A DNA stretch of 64,000 nt from Parerythrobacter_A sp963838735 (GTDB lineage: Bacteria > Pseudomonadota > Alphaproteobacteria > Sphingomonadales > Sphingomonadaceae): positions 62,001 to 126,000 of the forward strand of contig CAWISG010000001.1 in assembly GCA_963838735.1 (NCBI GenBank), read 5' to 3'. The position numbers were made by a program, and so were the translations under genes. This document shows, in pieces, positions 48,395-56,744 of the stretch. The notes under the pieces were generated by a model. That model saw only the letters and a list, made by a program, of their open reading frames with translations. It was not told the origin of the DNA and did no database searches. The number at the start of each line of letters is the position of its first letter. Position 1 is the stretch's first letter.

Positions 48395-50188
48395 ATGGCC
48401 GAAGCGGCAGCGACAACGACGAAGCCCGCGCCGAAGCCGGGTTGGCGCGAAGTGATTCGCGCGCTGGGTAATCGCAAGACCGGTTTCATGGCGCTGTTCG
48501 GGTTTGCCAGCGGTCTGCCGTTTGCCCTGTTCCTCGGCACTTTGTTCGCCTGGCTTTCCGAGGCCGAGGTCGATCTGGAAACGATGGGCGTCTTCTCGCT
48601 GATCGGGCTTGCTTATGCTTTCCAGTTCCTGTGGTCGCCGCTGATCGACAAGGTCAACATTCCGCTGATGCGCAGGTTGGGTCGGCGCAAGCAGTGGATC
48701 GTGCCTGCGCAAATCCTGCTTGGCGTGATCCTCGTGGCGCTGGCGCTCAGCAATCCGAGCAATGAAAGCATCGGCTGGTTCAGCTTGCTGGCGGGTATCG
48801 GCGCGCTGGCTTCGGCCACGCAGGATATCGCCATCAATGCCTGGCGCATCGACGTGGCGGACGAGGTCGCCACGCTCGACATGCTGTCGACGGTATACCA
48901 GATGGGTTACCGTCTGGCAGCGCTGGTCGGCGGTGCGCTGGGCTTGATTATCGCGGCACGCATCGGCTGGCCGCAGACCTATATGCTGATGGGCGGCATC
49001 CTGCTTGCGATCGGCTTTGCAGGCCTGTTCGCGCCCGATAGCGACCGGGGGCGGCAGGAGGCGGGTGCACCGGTTATCGAGGACGAGTTGCTGGTCGCAC
49101 TGCGCCACGAAGGCGAGCTTGCGCCTGCGGTGCGGGGCAGGGCGCTGGCCATCGTCGCCGTGCTGTGGGCGGTTGCCATCGGCGTGGTGCTGACCTTCAT
49201 GTACATGTCGCTGGCGCTGCCGCCGGAACAGCGGCCGAACCCGACCGACTTCACCCTGAATTACGGCCCGTGGATCATCGTCGCCACTATCGTGCTGCCC
49301 GCGCTGATCGCAGGCTGGCTTGCATCGCAGAAGAAGGCGGGCCGCAACCTGCTGACCGAAGATGCGCCTGCCGCAACGGGCGGCGGTTACGTGATGGACC
49401 ATTTCTATCGCGCGCTGCTGCTGCCGCTGGTCGAGTTCGTCGGGCGCATCGGCTGGTCGCTCGTGCTGATCCTTGCGGTAGTGCTGACCTACCGCATTTG
49501 CGACGCGATCTGGGGCACGTTCGCCTATCCTTTCTATCTGGGCGAGCTGGCCTATTCCAATGACCAGGTCGCGTTTGCCTCCAAGTTCTTCGGGGTGTTC
49601 GCCATCCTGCTGGGTCTGGCGCTGGGCGGATATATGCTGACCGTTTTCGGGCGGATGCTGACCCTGACGCTAGGTGCCTTGCTGGCGGCACTGACGAACC
49701 TCCTTTACGCCGACCTGGCCCGCGGCGGGGCGTTGATGCAGGCGGGCAGCGACGCCATCGGCTTTACCGCGCTTATCGATTTCCTGGCGCGTATCTTCTT
49801 CGTCGACCCGGTTGGACTGGCGAAGCTGACCTTCACCATCATGTTCGAGAACCTTGCGATTGGCATTGCGGGGGCGGCATATATCGCCTGGCTTTCCTCC
49901 ATCGTGAACAAGAATTTCAGCGCGGTGCAGTATGCGTTGCTGTCTTCGCTGACATTGCTGGTCGGCACTTTGGGGCGCGGCGCGCTGGGCGAGATGATCG
50001 AAGGGCGTGGCTATTTCGATGTCTTTGTTTTCACGACGTATATCGGGTTTATCGCTGTCGTTCTGTGTCTGATGGAATGGTATCGGCAGCGCCGTACCGG
50101 ACGCGCTTCGGGTGTCGTTGCGCCGGAGGTTCAGGCAGCTCCGCCCGGCATTGCGCCCGCCTCGCGCAGCACCGATCCCGCCAGATAG
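48395..50188 (+). CDS. ampG: AmpG-like MFS permease
   Basis: 597 residues from ATG 48395, with about 12-14 membrane helices. RKTGFMALFGFASGLPFALF and IGLAYAFQFLWSPLIDKVN are characteristic of AmpG, which imports 1,6-anhydro-muropeptides for recycling, such as those made by Slt at 11.5-13.5 kb. ASATQDIAINAWRIDVADE is the conserved second-half MFS loop. The C-terminus is a proline-rich cytoplasmic tail that overlaps the end of folC by 58 bases on the opposite strand. A longer open frame upstream (48206) is not membrane-like. Confidence 0.83.
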   Translation: MAEAAATTTKPAPKPGWREVIRALGNRKTGFMALFGFASGLPFALFLGTLFAWLSEAEVDLETMGVFSLIGLAYAFQFLWSPLIDKVNIPLMRRLGRRKQWIVPAQILLGVILVALALSNPSNESIGWFSLLAGIGALASATQDIAINAWRIDVADEVATLDMLSTVYQMGYRLAALVGGALGLIIAARIGWPQTYMLMGGILLAIGFAGLFAPDSDRGRQEAGAPVIEDELLVALRHEGELAPAVRGRALAIVAVLWAVAIGVVLTFMYMSLALPPEQRPNPTDFTLNYGPWIIVATIVLPALIAGWLASQKKAGRNLLTEDAPAATGGGYVMDHFYRALLLPLVEFVGRIGWSLVLILAVVLTYRICDAIWGTFAYPFYLGELAYSNDQVAFASKFFGVFAILLGLALGGYMLTVFGRMLTLTLGALLAALTNLLYADLARGGALMQAGSDAIGFTALIDFLARIFFVDPVGLAKLTFTIMFENLAIGIAGAAYIAWLSSIVNKNFSAVQYALLSSLTLLVGTLGRGALGEMIEGRGYFDVFVFTTYIGFIAVVLCLMEWYRQRRTGRASGVVAPEVQAAPPGIAPASRSTDPAR

Positions 50189-51444
50189 AGCGAGCCTGCC
50201 ACCAGCACCGGCAGGCCGTCATCGGGCAGCGCGGCGAGGGCCAAAGCGACGTCCGGCGCGCGGCGTGCTTCAGCACCGAAGGCGGAGGCCGGGTGCGCCT
50301 CGTGCCCCGGTACCGGAACGATGGTCAGGCTTGCGATGCTATCGCCGAGTGGCGCGACGAGGGCGGCGGGGTCTTTCGCCTCCAGCATTCCAAGCACCAG
50401 GTGCAGGCGCGTGCCCGCCAAATGCGCCGCCAGCGCCTCGCCAGCGTTGCGGTTGTGTCCGCCGTCGAGCCAGAGCGCGCGGTTGGTGCCGAACATGCCG
50501 TCGGGAAGTCGCTGCAACCGCCCCGGCCAGCGCGCGGTGCGCAATCCGGTTGCTATCGAGTCGCGCGATGCCGACACCGCATCCTGGTGCCGCAGCATCG
50601 CCATCGCCAGCCCGGCATTCTGCACCTGATGCGGTCCGGCTAGCGCAGGCAAGGGCAGCGCAAGCGCACCATGGCGGTCTTCGTAATGCAGGCCGGTGGC
50701 CGTCGTGCTGACATGCCAATCGACGCCCTGCATCGCCAGTGGCGCGCCCGCCGCTGAGGCAGCCCTCCCGATCTCGCGCGCAGCATCGAGCGTTTGAGAC
50801 TGGGTCACGACCGGGCGGCCCGACTTAATGATGCCCGCCTTCTCGAACGCGATCCGGGCTATCGGCGTTTGCGGCACGCCGTCTTCTGGGGCCAGCAGGA
50901 AGCGTTCGTGATCTATGCCGAGGGCCGCGATGCCGCACATGGCGGGGTGTTCGATAACGTTGGTTGCATCGAATCGCCCGCCAAGACCGACCTCGATCAC
51001 GCAGGCGTCGGCGGGTGTGCGCGCAAAAGCAAGGAAGCTGGCAGCGACGGTGGCTTCGAAGAAGCTGGGGGCCAGGCTTTCTGCGCCATAAAGCCTGTCC
51101 GCCGCGTCCAGCACTTCGCACAGCAAGTCGGCGAGCGAGCCGTCTGTGATTTCCTCGCCTGCGACCACGATGCGTTCGTTGTAGCGAACCAGATGCGGGC
51201 TGGTTGCGACATGGACGCACTTTCCGTCAGCCTCCAGCATCGCGCGCAGGAAGGCGCAGGTGGATCCCTTGCCGTTGGTCCCCGCGACATGGAATACCGG
51301 CGGCAGGCAGTTCTGCGGATCGCCCAGCCGTGCCATCAGCGCGCGCATCGTCCCCAGACCGAACCGTCCCTGCGGCAAGGACAACGTCGCCAGCCGGTCG
51401 AGCTGCGCCTGCACGCGAGGGTCGGACGAAGTGCCGAAGTCCAA
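50131..51444 (-). CDS. folC: bifunctional folylpolyglutamate/dihydrofolate synthase
   Basis: 437 residues; the start appears to be TTG at 51444, with AAGGA about 9 bases upstream. FHVAGTNGKGSTCAFLRAML contains the ATP loop, ATSPHLVRYNERIVV the folate region, and VIEVGLGGRFDATNVI and GIDHERFLL further ligands; LWLDGGHNRNAGEAL ends the catalytic core. Adds glutamates to folates. Last gene of the trp-accD-folC block; its 3' end overlaps ampG by 58 bases in convergent fashion. Confidence 0.93.
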   Translation of the reverse strand: MDFGTSSDPRVQAQLDRLATLSLPQGRFGLGTMRALMARLGDPQNCLPPVFHVAGTNGKGSTCAFLRAMLEADGKCVHVATSPHLVRYNERIVVAGEEITDGSLADLLCEVLDAADRLYGAESLAPSFFEATVAASFLAFARTPADACVIEVGLGGRFDATNVIEHPAMCGIAALGIDHERFLLAPEDGVPQTPIARIAFEKAGIIKSGRPVVTQSQTLDAAREIGRAASAAGAPLAMQGVDWHVSTTATGLHYEDRHGALALPLPALAGPHQVQNAGLAMAMLRHQDAVSASRDSIATGLRTARWPGRLQRLPDGMFGTNRALWLDGGHNRNAGEALAAHLAGTRLHLVLGMLEAKDPAALVAPLGDSIASLTIVPVPGHEAHPASAFGAEARRAPDVALALAALPDDGLPVLVAGSLYLAGSVLREAGAMPGGAA

Positions 51445-51497
51445 GTGGGAGAGTCCTTTCTGTTTAGTGCACAGGACCGAGCGTTAGCCAGCAGACA

Positions 51498-52349
51498 CTA
51501 CGCCGCTTTGTCCCCCTGCATGTAGCCGAGCAGCTGCGCCAGCGTGCCGCGCAACTCTTTGCGATGCACTACCATGTCGATCATGCCGTGTTTCAGCAGG
51601 TATTCCGCGCGCTGGAAGCCATCGGGCAGCTTCTCCCGAATGGTATCCTGGATCACCCGCTGGCCGGCAAAGCCGATCAGCGCGCCCGGTTCCGCAATTT
51701 GCACGTCGCCCAGCATCGCATAGCTCGCAGTGACGCCGCCGGTCGTGGGATCGGTCAGCACCACGATATAGGGCAGGCCTGCCGCCTTCAGTCGCCGCGT
51801 CATCACCGTGGCGCGCGGCATCTGCATCAGGCTGAGGATGCCCTCCTGCATCCGGGCACCGCCCGCCGCCGTCACCACGATATAGCCACAGCCGCGCTCC
51901 AGCGCCGCCTCCGCCCCGGCGACGAATGCCGCGCCCACGGCCATGCCCATGCTGCCGCCCATGAAGCCGAAATCCTGCACGCCGACCACGGCGGGGTGGC
52001 CGTCTATGGTGCCGGAGCCGGTGCTGAACGCATCACGATGGGGGTTCTTGGCACGGGCCAGTTTCAGGCGTTCGGTGTATTTCTTGGTATCGCGAAACTT
52101 CAACGGGTCCTCGGGCACTTCGGGCTGCGGCAGCAGGTCGAAGCCGGGGTCCAGCAGCAGCGCCAGCCGTGCATCGGCGCCGATCCGCGTATGATGGTCG
52201 CAGCGAGGGCAGACATGGGCATTGTCCTCGAACTCCTTGGCGAACACCATCTCGTCGCAGCCGCCGCATTTCACCCATAGATTATCGGGCGTCTCCCGCT
52301 TGATGCCGAAGGTCGGGAGCGAATTGCGAACACGGTTGAGCCAAGTCAT
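51498..52349 (-). CDS. accD: acetyl-CoA carboxylase carboxyltransferase beta subunit
   Basis: 283 residues. N-terminal C4 zinc finger CGGCDEMVFAKEF...CPRC at about 28-50, then the crotonase-like carboxyltransferase core with GGSMGMAVGAAFVAGAEAAL, VVTAAGGARMQEGILSLMQM and ALIGFAGQRVIQDTI. Transfers carboxyl to acetyl-CoA for fatty-acid synthesis. 9 bases after trpA and 53 bases before folC, the standard order. Confidence 0.96.
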   Translation of the reverse strand: MTWLNRVRNSLPTFGIKRETPDNLWVKCGGCDEMVFAKEFEDNAHVCPRCDHHTRIGADARLALLLDPGFDLLPQPEVPEDPLKFRDTKKYTERLKLARAKNPHRDAFSTGSGTIDGHPAVVGVQDFGFMGGSMGMAVGAAFVAGAEAALERGCGYIVVTAAGGARMQEGILSLMQMPRATVMTRRLKAAGLPYIVVLTDPTTGGVTASYAMLGDVQIAEPGALIGFAGQRVIQDTIREKLPDGFQRAEYLLKHGMIDMVVHRKELRGTLAQLLGYMQGDKAA

Positions 52350-52358
52350 GGGTGCAGC

Positions 52359-53141
52359 CTATCGCGCATTGTGGACGGCGTGCGCAAGCGCGGCGGTCAG
52401 GGTTTGCAAATGCGCTGGTGCATTGGCTCGGTGTTTTTCAATCAGGTCGACCAGCGCGGAACCGACAACCACGCCATCGGCAATCGCTGCGATATCAGTG
52501 GCTTGCGCCGGAGTCCTGACACCGAATCCCACCGCGACGGGCAAGTCGGTCGCTGCCTTGAGTCGGCCGACCGCGTCAGCGATACTGTCGCTTGCTGCCT
52601 GCTGTTTACCCGTAACCCCCGCAACGGAGACGTAATAGACGAAACCGTCCGATCCTTCGAGCACCGCAGGCAAGCGCGCGGTATCGGTTGTGGGCGTGGC
52701 AAGGCGGATGGGCGCGATACCGCACGCGCGCAGGGCAGGGCCAAGCGCATCGTCTTCTTCAGGCGGGATGTCCACGCATATGACCCCGTCCACCCCCGCC
52801 GTCGCACACTGGTCCGCGAACCACTCCGGCCCGCGCCGCACCATCGGATTGGCATAGCCCATCAGCACCAGCGGCACATCCGGGTGCCGCGCGCGAAAGC
52901 CCGTGGCGAGGGCGAACACGTCGGCAGTCGTGGTGCCATTGCCGAGGCTGCGCAAATTGGCGTTCTGGATCGCCGGGCCGTCCGCCATCGGATCGGTGAA
53001 CGGCATGCCGAGTTCGATCACATCCGCACCGCCCGCAACCAGCGCATCGAGATTGGCCGATGTGTCGCCGTCGCCCGCGGTCACGAAGCAGACGAGGGCG
53101 GGGCTGGCGAAGGCCGCGGCAAGGCGGGTTGCAGAGGTCAT
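52359..53141 (-). CDS. trpA: tryptophan synthase alpha subunit
   Basis: 260 residues. VIELGMPFTDPMADGPAIQ holds the catalytic Glu and GVICVDIPPEEDD the catalytic Asp; FVYYVSVAGVTG and VGFGVRTPAQA complete the TIM barrel. Cleaves indole-3-glycerol phosphate to indole, channelled to TrpB. Unusually it lies 488 bases from trpB, with repeat elements between. Confidence 0.96.
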   Translation of the reverse strand: MTSATRLAAAFASPALVCFVTAGDGDTSANLDALVAGGADVIELGMPFTDPMADGPAIQNANLRSLGNGTTTADVFALATGFRARHPDVPLVLMGYANPMVRRGPEWFADQCATAGVDGVICVDIPPEEDDALGPALRACGIAPIRLATPTTDTARLPAVLEGSDGFVYYVSVAGVTGKQQAASDSIADAVGRLKAATDLPVAVGFGVRTPAQATDIAAIADGVVVGSALVDLIEKHRANAPAHLQTLTAALAHAVHNAR

Positions 53142-53191
53142 CGGGTTGCTAACCAGCTGATTTTACAAGCAGGAGGGGTTTGCGGCATGTA

Positions 53192-53215
53192 GGACACGTG
53201 ACACGTGTTACACTG
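53192..53215 (-). repeat. 24-base motif shared with the HTH gene
   Basis: On the minus strand this reads CAGTGTAACACGTGTCACGT plus GTCC; 22 of 24 bases agree with 1792-1815. It holds the palindromes CACGTG twice. Located 50 bases upstream of the trpA start. Confidence 0.5.
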
Positions 53216-53448
53216 TTCAGGGGCAAAAGTTTTCGGGAGAAACGCGTTCGTATGAACGCGGCTTTGCGGTAATGAGGACGAGGATTGTCATGCAGCGCCT
53301 ATGCCACGCCGCGGCGTGTGTAGGACAGGGTGTTTGTAGGGCGGTCCATGTTTGCTCATGCCGATCCGTTCGCCTCGAGCTGGTGGCACTGCGCATCGTC
53401 TTCAGACTTCGAGGGGTTCGCAAAGGAGTTTGCGGAATAGCCTATTTC

Positions 53449-53563
53449 GCTTCGCCAATCCGTTCGCCCTGAGTTTGTCGAAGGGCTGCACTTCACTTTG
53501 GGCACAGCACAGGAAGAAAGACAATGCTTCGACAAGCTCAGCACGAACGGTGGTTGGCGAAGC
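53449..53563. repeat. REP-like inverted repeat downstream of trpB
   Basis: Left arm 53449-53483 contains GTTCGCCCTGAGTTTGTCGA; right arm 53527-53563 contains the reverse complement with a few changes (CTTCGACAAGCTCAGCACGA). Arms of about 35 bases, also covering GCTTCGCCAA/TTGGCGAAGC, enclose about 43 bases. This matches REP-type elements with the CTGAGCxTGTCGAAG core that are scattered in sphingomonad genomes. Confidence 0.75.
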
Positions 53564-53629
53564 CGGGTATTTCAAACCTCTCGTTACCTCGCCGCCTGAT
53601 CAAGTCCGTGCGTGACGAAGGTATTAACA

Positions 53630-54862
53630 TCAAATCTCCACCCCCAGCGCCTCGGCCACGGTGAAGATATCCTTGTCCCCGCGCCCACACAGGTTCGCAA
53701 GTATCACAGCATTCTCCGGCATCGTCTTCGCCCGCTCCGCCACCGCGTAGATCGCGTGGCTTGGTTCGAGCGCGGGAATGATGCCCTCTGTGCGACACAG
53801 CAGCTGGAACCCTTCCAGCGCCTCGTCATCCGTTACCGCCGTATATTCCACGCGACCTGAATCCTTGAGCCAGGCGTGTTCGGGGCCGATCCCGGGGTAG
53901 TCGAGACCGGCGCTGATCGAGTGGCCTTCGGTGATCTGGCCATCCTCGTCCTGCAGCAGGTAAGTCTTGTTGCCGTGCAGGACGCCCGGCGCGCCGCCCA
54001 ACAGCGATGCAGCGTGTTCGCTCCCGTCCAGCCCGCGTCCTGCTGCCTCGACGCCCAGCATCGCCACATCTCTATCGTCGAGGAATGGGTGGAACAGGCC
54101 CAGCGCATTGGACCCCCCACCGATGCAGGCGACCAACAGGTCGGGCAGGCGGCCGGTGCGCTCCAGCATTTGCGCGCGCGCTTCCACGCCGATCACGCTT
54201 TGGAAGTCGCGCACCATTTCGGGGTAAGGATGCGGGCCCGCCGCGGTGCCGATAATGTAGAACGTGTCGTGCACATTCGCGACCCAGTCGCGCAGCCCCT
54301 CGTTCATGGCATCCTTCAGCGTGCCGCGCCCGCTGGTGACGGGGACGACTTCGGCCCCCAGCAGCTTCATGCGAAAGACGTTGGGCGATTGCCGCCGCAC
54401 ATCCTCGGCGCCCATGTAGATGATGCAGGGCAGGCCGAACCGCGCGCAGACGGTGGCGGTTGCGACGCCGTGCTGGCCCGCGCCGGTTTCCGCGATGATG
54501 CGCGTCTTGCCCATGCGGATGGCGAGAAGAATCTGGCCGATGCAGTTGTTTATCTTGTGCGCGCCGGTGTGGTTCAGCTCGTCGCGCTTGAACCAGATTT
54601 GCGCGCCTTTTCCGCTACTCGCTTGTGCGGCGCACGCGTCGGTAAGCCGTTCGGCGAAGTAGAGCGGGCTTGGGCGGCCCACATAATGTTCCAGCAGATC
54701 GTCGAACTGCGCGCGGAACGCGGGGTCCGCCTGCGCAGCACGGTATTCACGCTCCAGGTCGAGCACCAGCGGCATGAGCGTTTCCGCCACGAAACGCCCG
54801 CCGTAGTCGCCGAAATGGCCGCGCTCGTCCGGCTGGGTGCGAAAGGAGTTGGGTGCGTTCAT
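53630..54862 (-). CDS. trpB: tryptophan synthase beta subunit
   Basis: 410 residues. HTGAHKINNCIGQILLA has the PLP-binding Lys; GAGQHGVATATVCARFGL and IGGGSNALGLFHPF are conserved phosphate and cofactor loops, and the C-terminus reads NLCGRGDKDIFTV. Joins indole and serine to tryptophan. Flanked on both sides by REP-like inverted repeats, which is unusual for a biosynthetic operon. Confidence 0.97.
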   Translation of the reverse strand: MNAPNSFRTQPDERGHFGDYGGRFVAETLMPLVLDLEREYRAAQADPAFRAQFDDLLEHYVGRPSPLYFAERLTDACAAQASSGKGAQIWFKRDELNHTGAHKINNCIGQILLAIRMGKTRIIAETGAGQHGVATATVCARFGLPCIIYMGAEDVRRQSPNVFRMKLLGAEVVPVTSGRGTLKDAMNEGLRDWVANVHDTFYIIGTAAGPHPYPEMVRDFQSVIGVEARAQMLERTGRLPDLLVACIGGGSNALGLFHPFLDDRDVAMLGVEAAGRGLDGSEHAASLLGGAPGVLHGNKTYLLQDEDGQITEGHSISAGLDYPGIGPEHAWLKDSGRVEYTAVTDDEALEGFQLLCRTEGIIPALEPSHAIYAVAERAKTMPENAVILANLCGRGDKDIFTVAEALGVEI

Positions 54863-54872
54863 GTTTGTTGCG

Positions 54873-54964
54873 CCGTTCGTGCTGAGCCTGTCGAAGCATC
54901 GCTCTTTGTTTTGCCCTCGTTAGAAGGTCACAGGACAGCCCTTCGACAGGCTCAGGGCGAACGG
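54873..54964. repeat. REP-like inverted repeat upstream of trpB
   Basis: Left arm 54873-54897 reads CCGTTCGTGCTGAGCCTGTC plus GAAGC; right arm 54938-54964 is its reverse complement with two or three differences. About 40 bases lie between. Same core as the element after trpB. It occupies most of the 128 bases between trpF and trpB and may form a stable RNA hairpin in the operon message. Confidence 0.78.
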
Positions 54965-54990
54965 GTCAAGGGTTTGCGCATCGCAACGGA

Positions 54991-55635
54991 TCATGTTCGC
55001 TGCGCCGCTTCGCAAAAGGCAGCGATCAAGTCCACATCCTTCACGCCCGGTGCGTTCTCGACGCCGCTCGACACATCGACCAGCGGCGCACCCGTCTGCG
55101 CGATGGCGTGCGCGACATTGTCCGGCGTCAGCCCGCCCGCCAGCCCCCATGGCACGCAATGGTCGAAGCCCGCCAGCAGGCTCCAGTCGAACACTTCGCC
55201 ATTGCCGCCGGGCAGCGTGCTTGCCGGCGATGGGGGCGGGGCATCGTAAAGCAGCATGTCCACCGCCCCGGAATAGCGTCGCGCCTCAACCAGCGCCGAA
55301 CGGTCCGCAATTCCGAGGGCCTTCCACACCTCGACCCCATGCCGCGTCTTGAGAGCAGCCGCCTGTTCCGGCGTTTCGGACCCTTGGAGCTGGACGATAT
55401 CAGGACGCATCACGTCAACCGCTTCGGCCATCGCGTTCTCGCCAAGATCGACGGTCAACAGGACGACTTTAGCGCGGTCCGCCACTGTGGCCCGTAGCGC
55501 AGCAGCGTCCGCCAAGGCGAGATGGCGAGGGCTCGGCGCAAAATGCACCAGCCCGATATGCGACGCCGTTGCAGCGATTGCGGCTTCGACAGTGTCTTGT
55601 GTCGAGAGGCCGCAGATTTTAACTGCCATCGTCAT
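54991..55635 (-). CDS. trpF: phosphoribosylanthranilate isomerase
   Basis: 214 residues. VKICGLSTQDTVEAAI at the N-terminus has the catalytic Cys; IVQLQGSETPEQAAAL, VDMLLYDAPPPS with the general-acid Asp region, and WGLAGGLTPDNVAHAI follow in family order. Third step of tryptophan biosynthesis. Start ATG 55635 or 55629. 14 bases after pyrF. Confidence 0.94.
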   Translation of the reverse strand: MTMAVKICGLSTQDTVEAAIAATASHIGLVHFAPSPRHLALADAAALRATVADRAKVVLLTVDLGENAMAEAVDVMRPDIVQLQGSETPEQAAALKTRHGVEVWKALGIADRSALVEARRYSGAVDMLLYDAPPPSPASTLPGGNGEVFDWSLLAGFDHCVPWGLAGGLTPDNVAHAIAQTGAPLVDVSSGVENAPGVKDVDLIAAFCEAAQRT

Positions 55636-55649
55636 TCACAAATCTTCGG

Positions 55650-56321
55650 TTAGAGCGTTTCTTCAATCGCCCGCGCCGCCGCCAGCGGATCACTGGCGCG
55701 GGTTATGGGGCGGCCTATGACTAGCACGCTGGCACCGTCGTCGCGGGCTGCGCGCGGCGTGACGGTGCGCTTCTGATCGCCCGTCGCAGCGCCTGCCGGG
55801 CGCAGGCCGGGCACGACGAAGAAACCGTCCTTCCATTGCCGGTGCACGTCCGCCACTTCGCGCCCCGAACACACGATGCCGTCCAGCCCGCTCGCCTCGG
55901 CCAGTTCGGCCAGCCGCATGACTTGGTCGTGTGCGCTGCCGGTCACGCCGGTGCGCGCAAGGTCGCGTTCGTCCAGGCTGGTCAGCATGGTGACGGCCAC
56001 CACCTTGCATCCGTGCGCCGCGGCGGCCTTGGCGTCTTCCAGCATGGCCCGCCCGCCTGCCGCATGGACGGTGACGATGGCGGGTTCGCAGACATGGATC
56101 GCCTGCATCGCGGCGGCGACGGTGTTGGGGATGTCGTGGAATTTCAGGTCAAGGAATATCGGCAGGCCGAGCTGCGCCATTTCGTGCACGCCGTGGCTGC
56201 CGTGAGTGCAGAAGAACTCGAGACCCAGCTTCAGCCCGCCGACATGCCCCTTGACCCGCTTCGCCAGCGCCTTCGCTTCATCGAGGGTGGGCAGGTCGAG
56301 GGCGACATAGACCGGGTTCAT
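55650..56321 (-). CDS. pyrF: orotidine-5'-phosphate decarboxylase
   Basis: 223 residues. VYVALDLPTLDEAKALAKRV, IFLDLKFHDIPNTVAAAM with the catalytic D-x-K-x-x-D arrangement, and VVPGLRPAG near the end. Final step of UMP synthesis. Its ATG overlaps the lapA stop by 4 bases. Joined with trpF, as is usual in alphaproteobacteria. Confidence 0.95.
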   Translation of the reverse strand: MNPVYVALDLPTLDEAKALAKRVKGHVGGLKLGLEFFCTHGSHGVHEMAQLGLPIFLDLKFHDIPNTVAAAMQAIHVCEPAIVTVHAAGGRAMLEDAKAAAAHGCKVVAVTMLTSLDERDLARTGVTGSAHDQVMRLAELAEASGLDGIVCSGREVADVHRQWKDGFFVVPGLRPAGAATGDQKRTVTPRAARDDGASVLVIGRPITRASDPLAAARAIEETL

Positions 56322-56675
56322 CGCAGGCCGGTGTCATCGTTGGGATCGGGGTCCGACGGCCGGGTCGGCGCCATGATCTCCTCGGGCGTTTGCACCGTGA
56401 TATCGGGGTCGTCCTTCAGGGTGGTGACCGTATTGGTCTTGAGCGCGTTTTCCAGCGTTACGATGCGCCGCGACAGCCGCCATTTGGTCCCGCGATAGAT
56501 CAGCCACATCGGAATCAAGGCCGAGCAGAAAGGAGACGATGACCAGCGCCGGAACCTTGGTTTCCAGGACCAGATTGTCCCAGATCTGCACTTCCACCGG
56601 CTTCCAGTTGAAGGCTGAGAAAGCTAGCAGGATTACCAGGATCAAAACCCAGATCAGCGTGCGGAAAATCTGCAT
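56318..56675 (-). CDS. lapA: LapA-domain membrane protein, with a frameshift
   Basis: About 118 residues when joined. First frame (ATG 56675): MQIFRTLIWVLILVILLAFS, FNWKPVEVQIWDNLVLE and a second helix VPALVIVSFLLGL. Second frame: IPMWLIYRGTKWRLSRRI and the acidic tail. The first frame should read VSFLLGLIPMWLI; the extra base is one of two A at 56517-56518. LapA-type (DUF1049) proteins work with LapB in envelope and lipopolysaccharide homeostasis; here it lies before pyrF and trpF, a common arrangement in alphaproteobacteria. Confidence 0.78.
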
Positions 56676-56744
56676 GGTCGAACGGCTCCTTCAAGACAGT
56701 GTCGCCAACGATAGGCGCGCGGCGGCGGTCGGTCCAGCGCGTGC

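Larger units (their letters stand above)
53142..53629. other. 488-base trpB-trpA intergenic region with repeats
   Basis: No convincing gene in either strand; short frames here have no ribosome sites and no family features. It carries the 24-base motif at 53192-53215 and a long inverted repeat at 53449-53563. A less regular GTTCG-containing stretch around 53360-53415 may be a decayed copy. trpB and trpA are normally close or overlapping, so this looks like an insertion of repetitive DNA within the operon. Confidence 0.7.

Noticed and set aside
53217..53472. Short frames in both strands in the trpB-trpA gap
   Set aside because: No ribosome sites and no family; cysteine- and arginine-rich text typical of chance frames.
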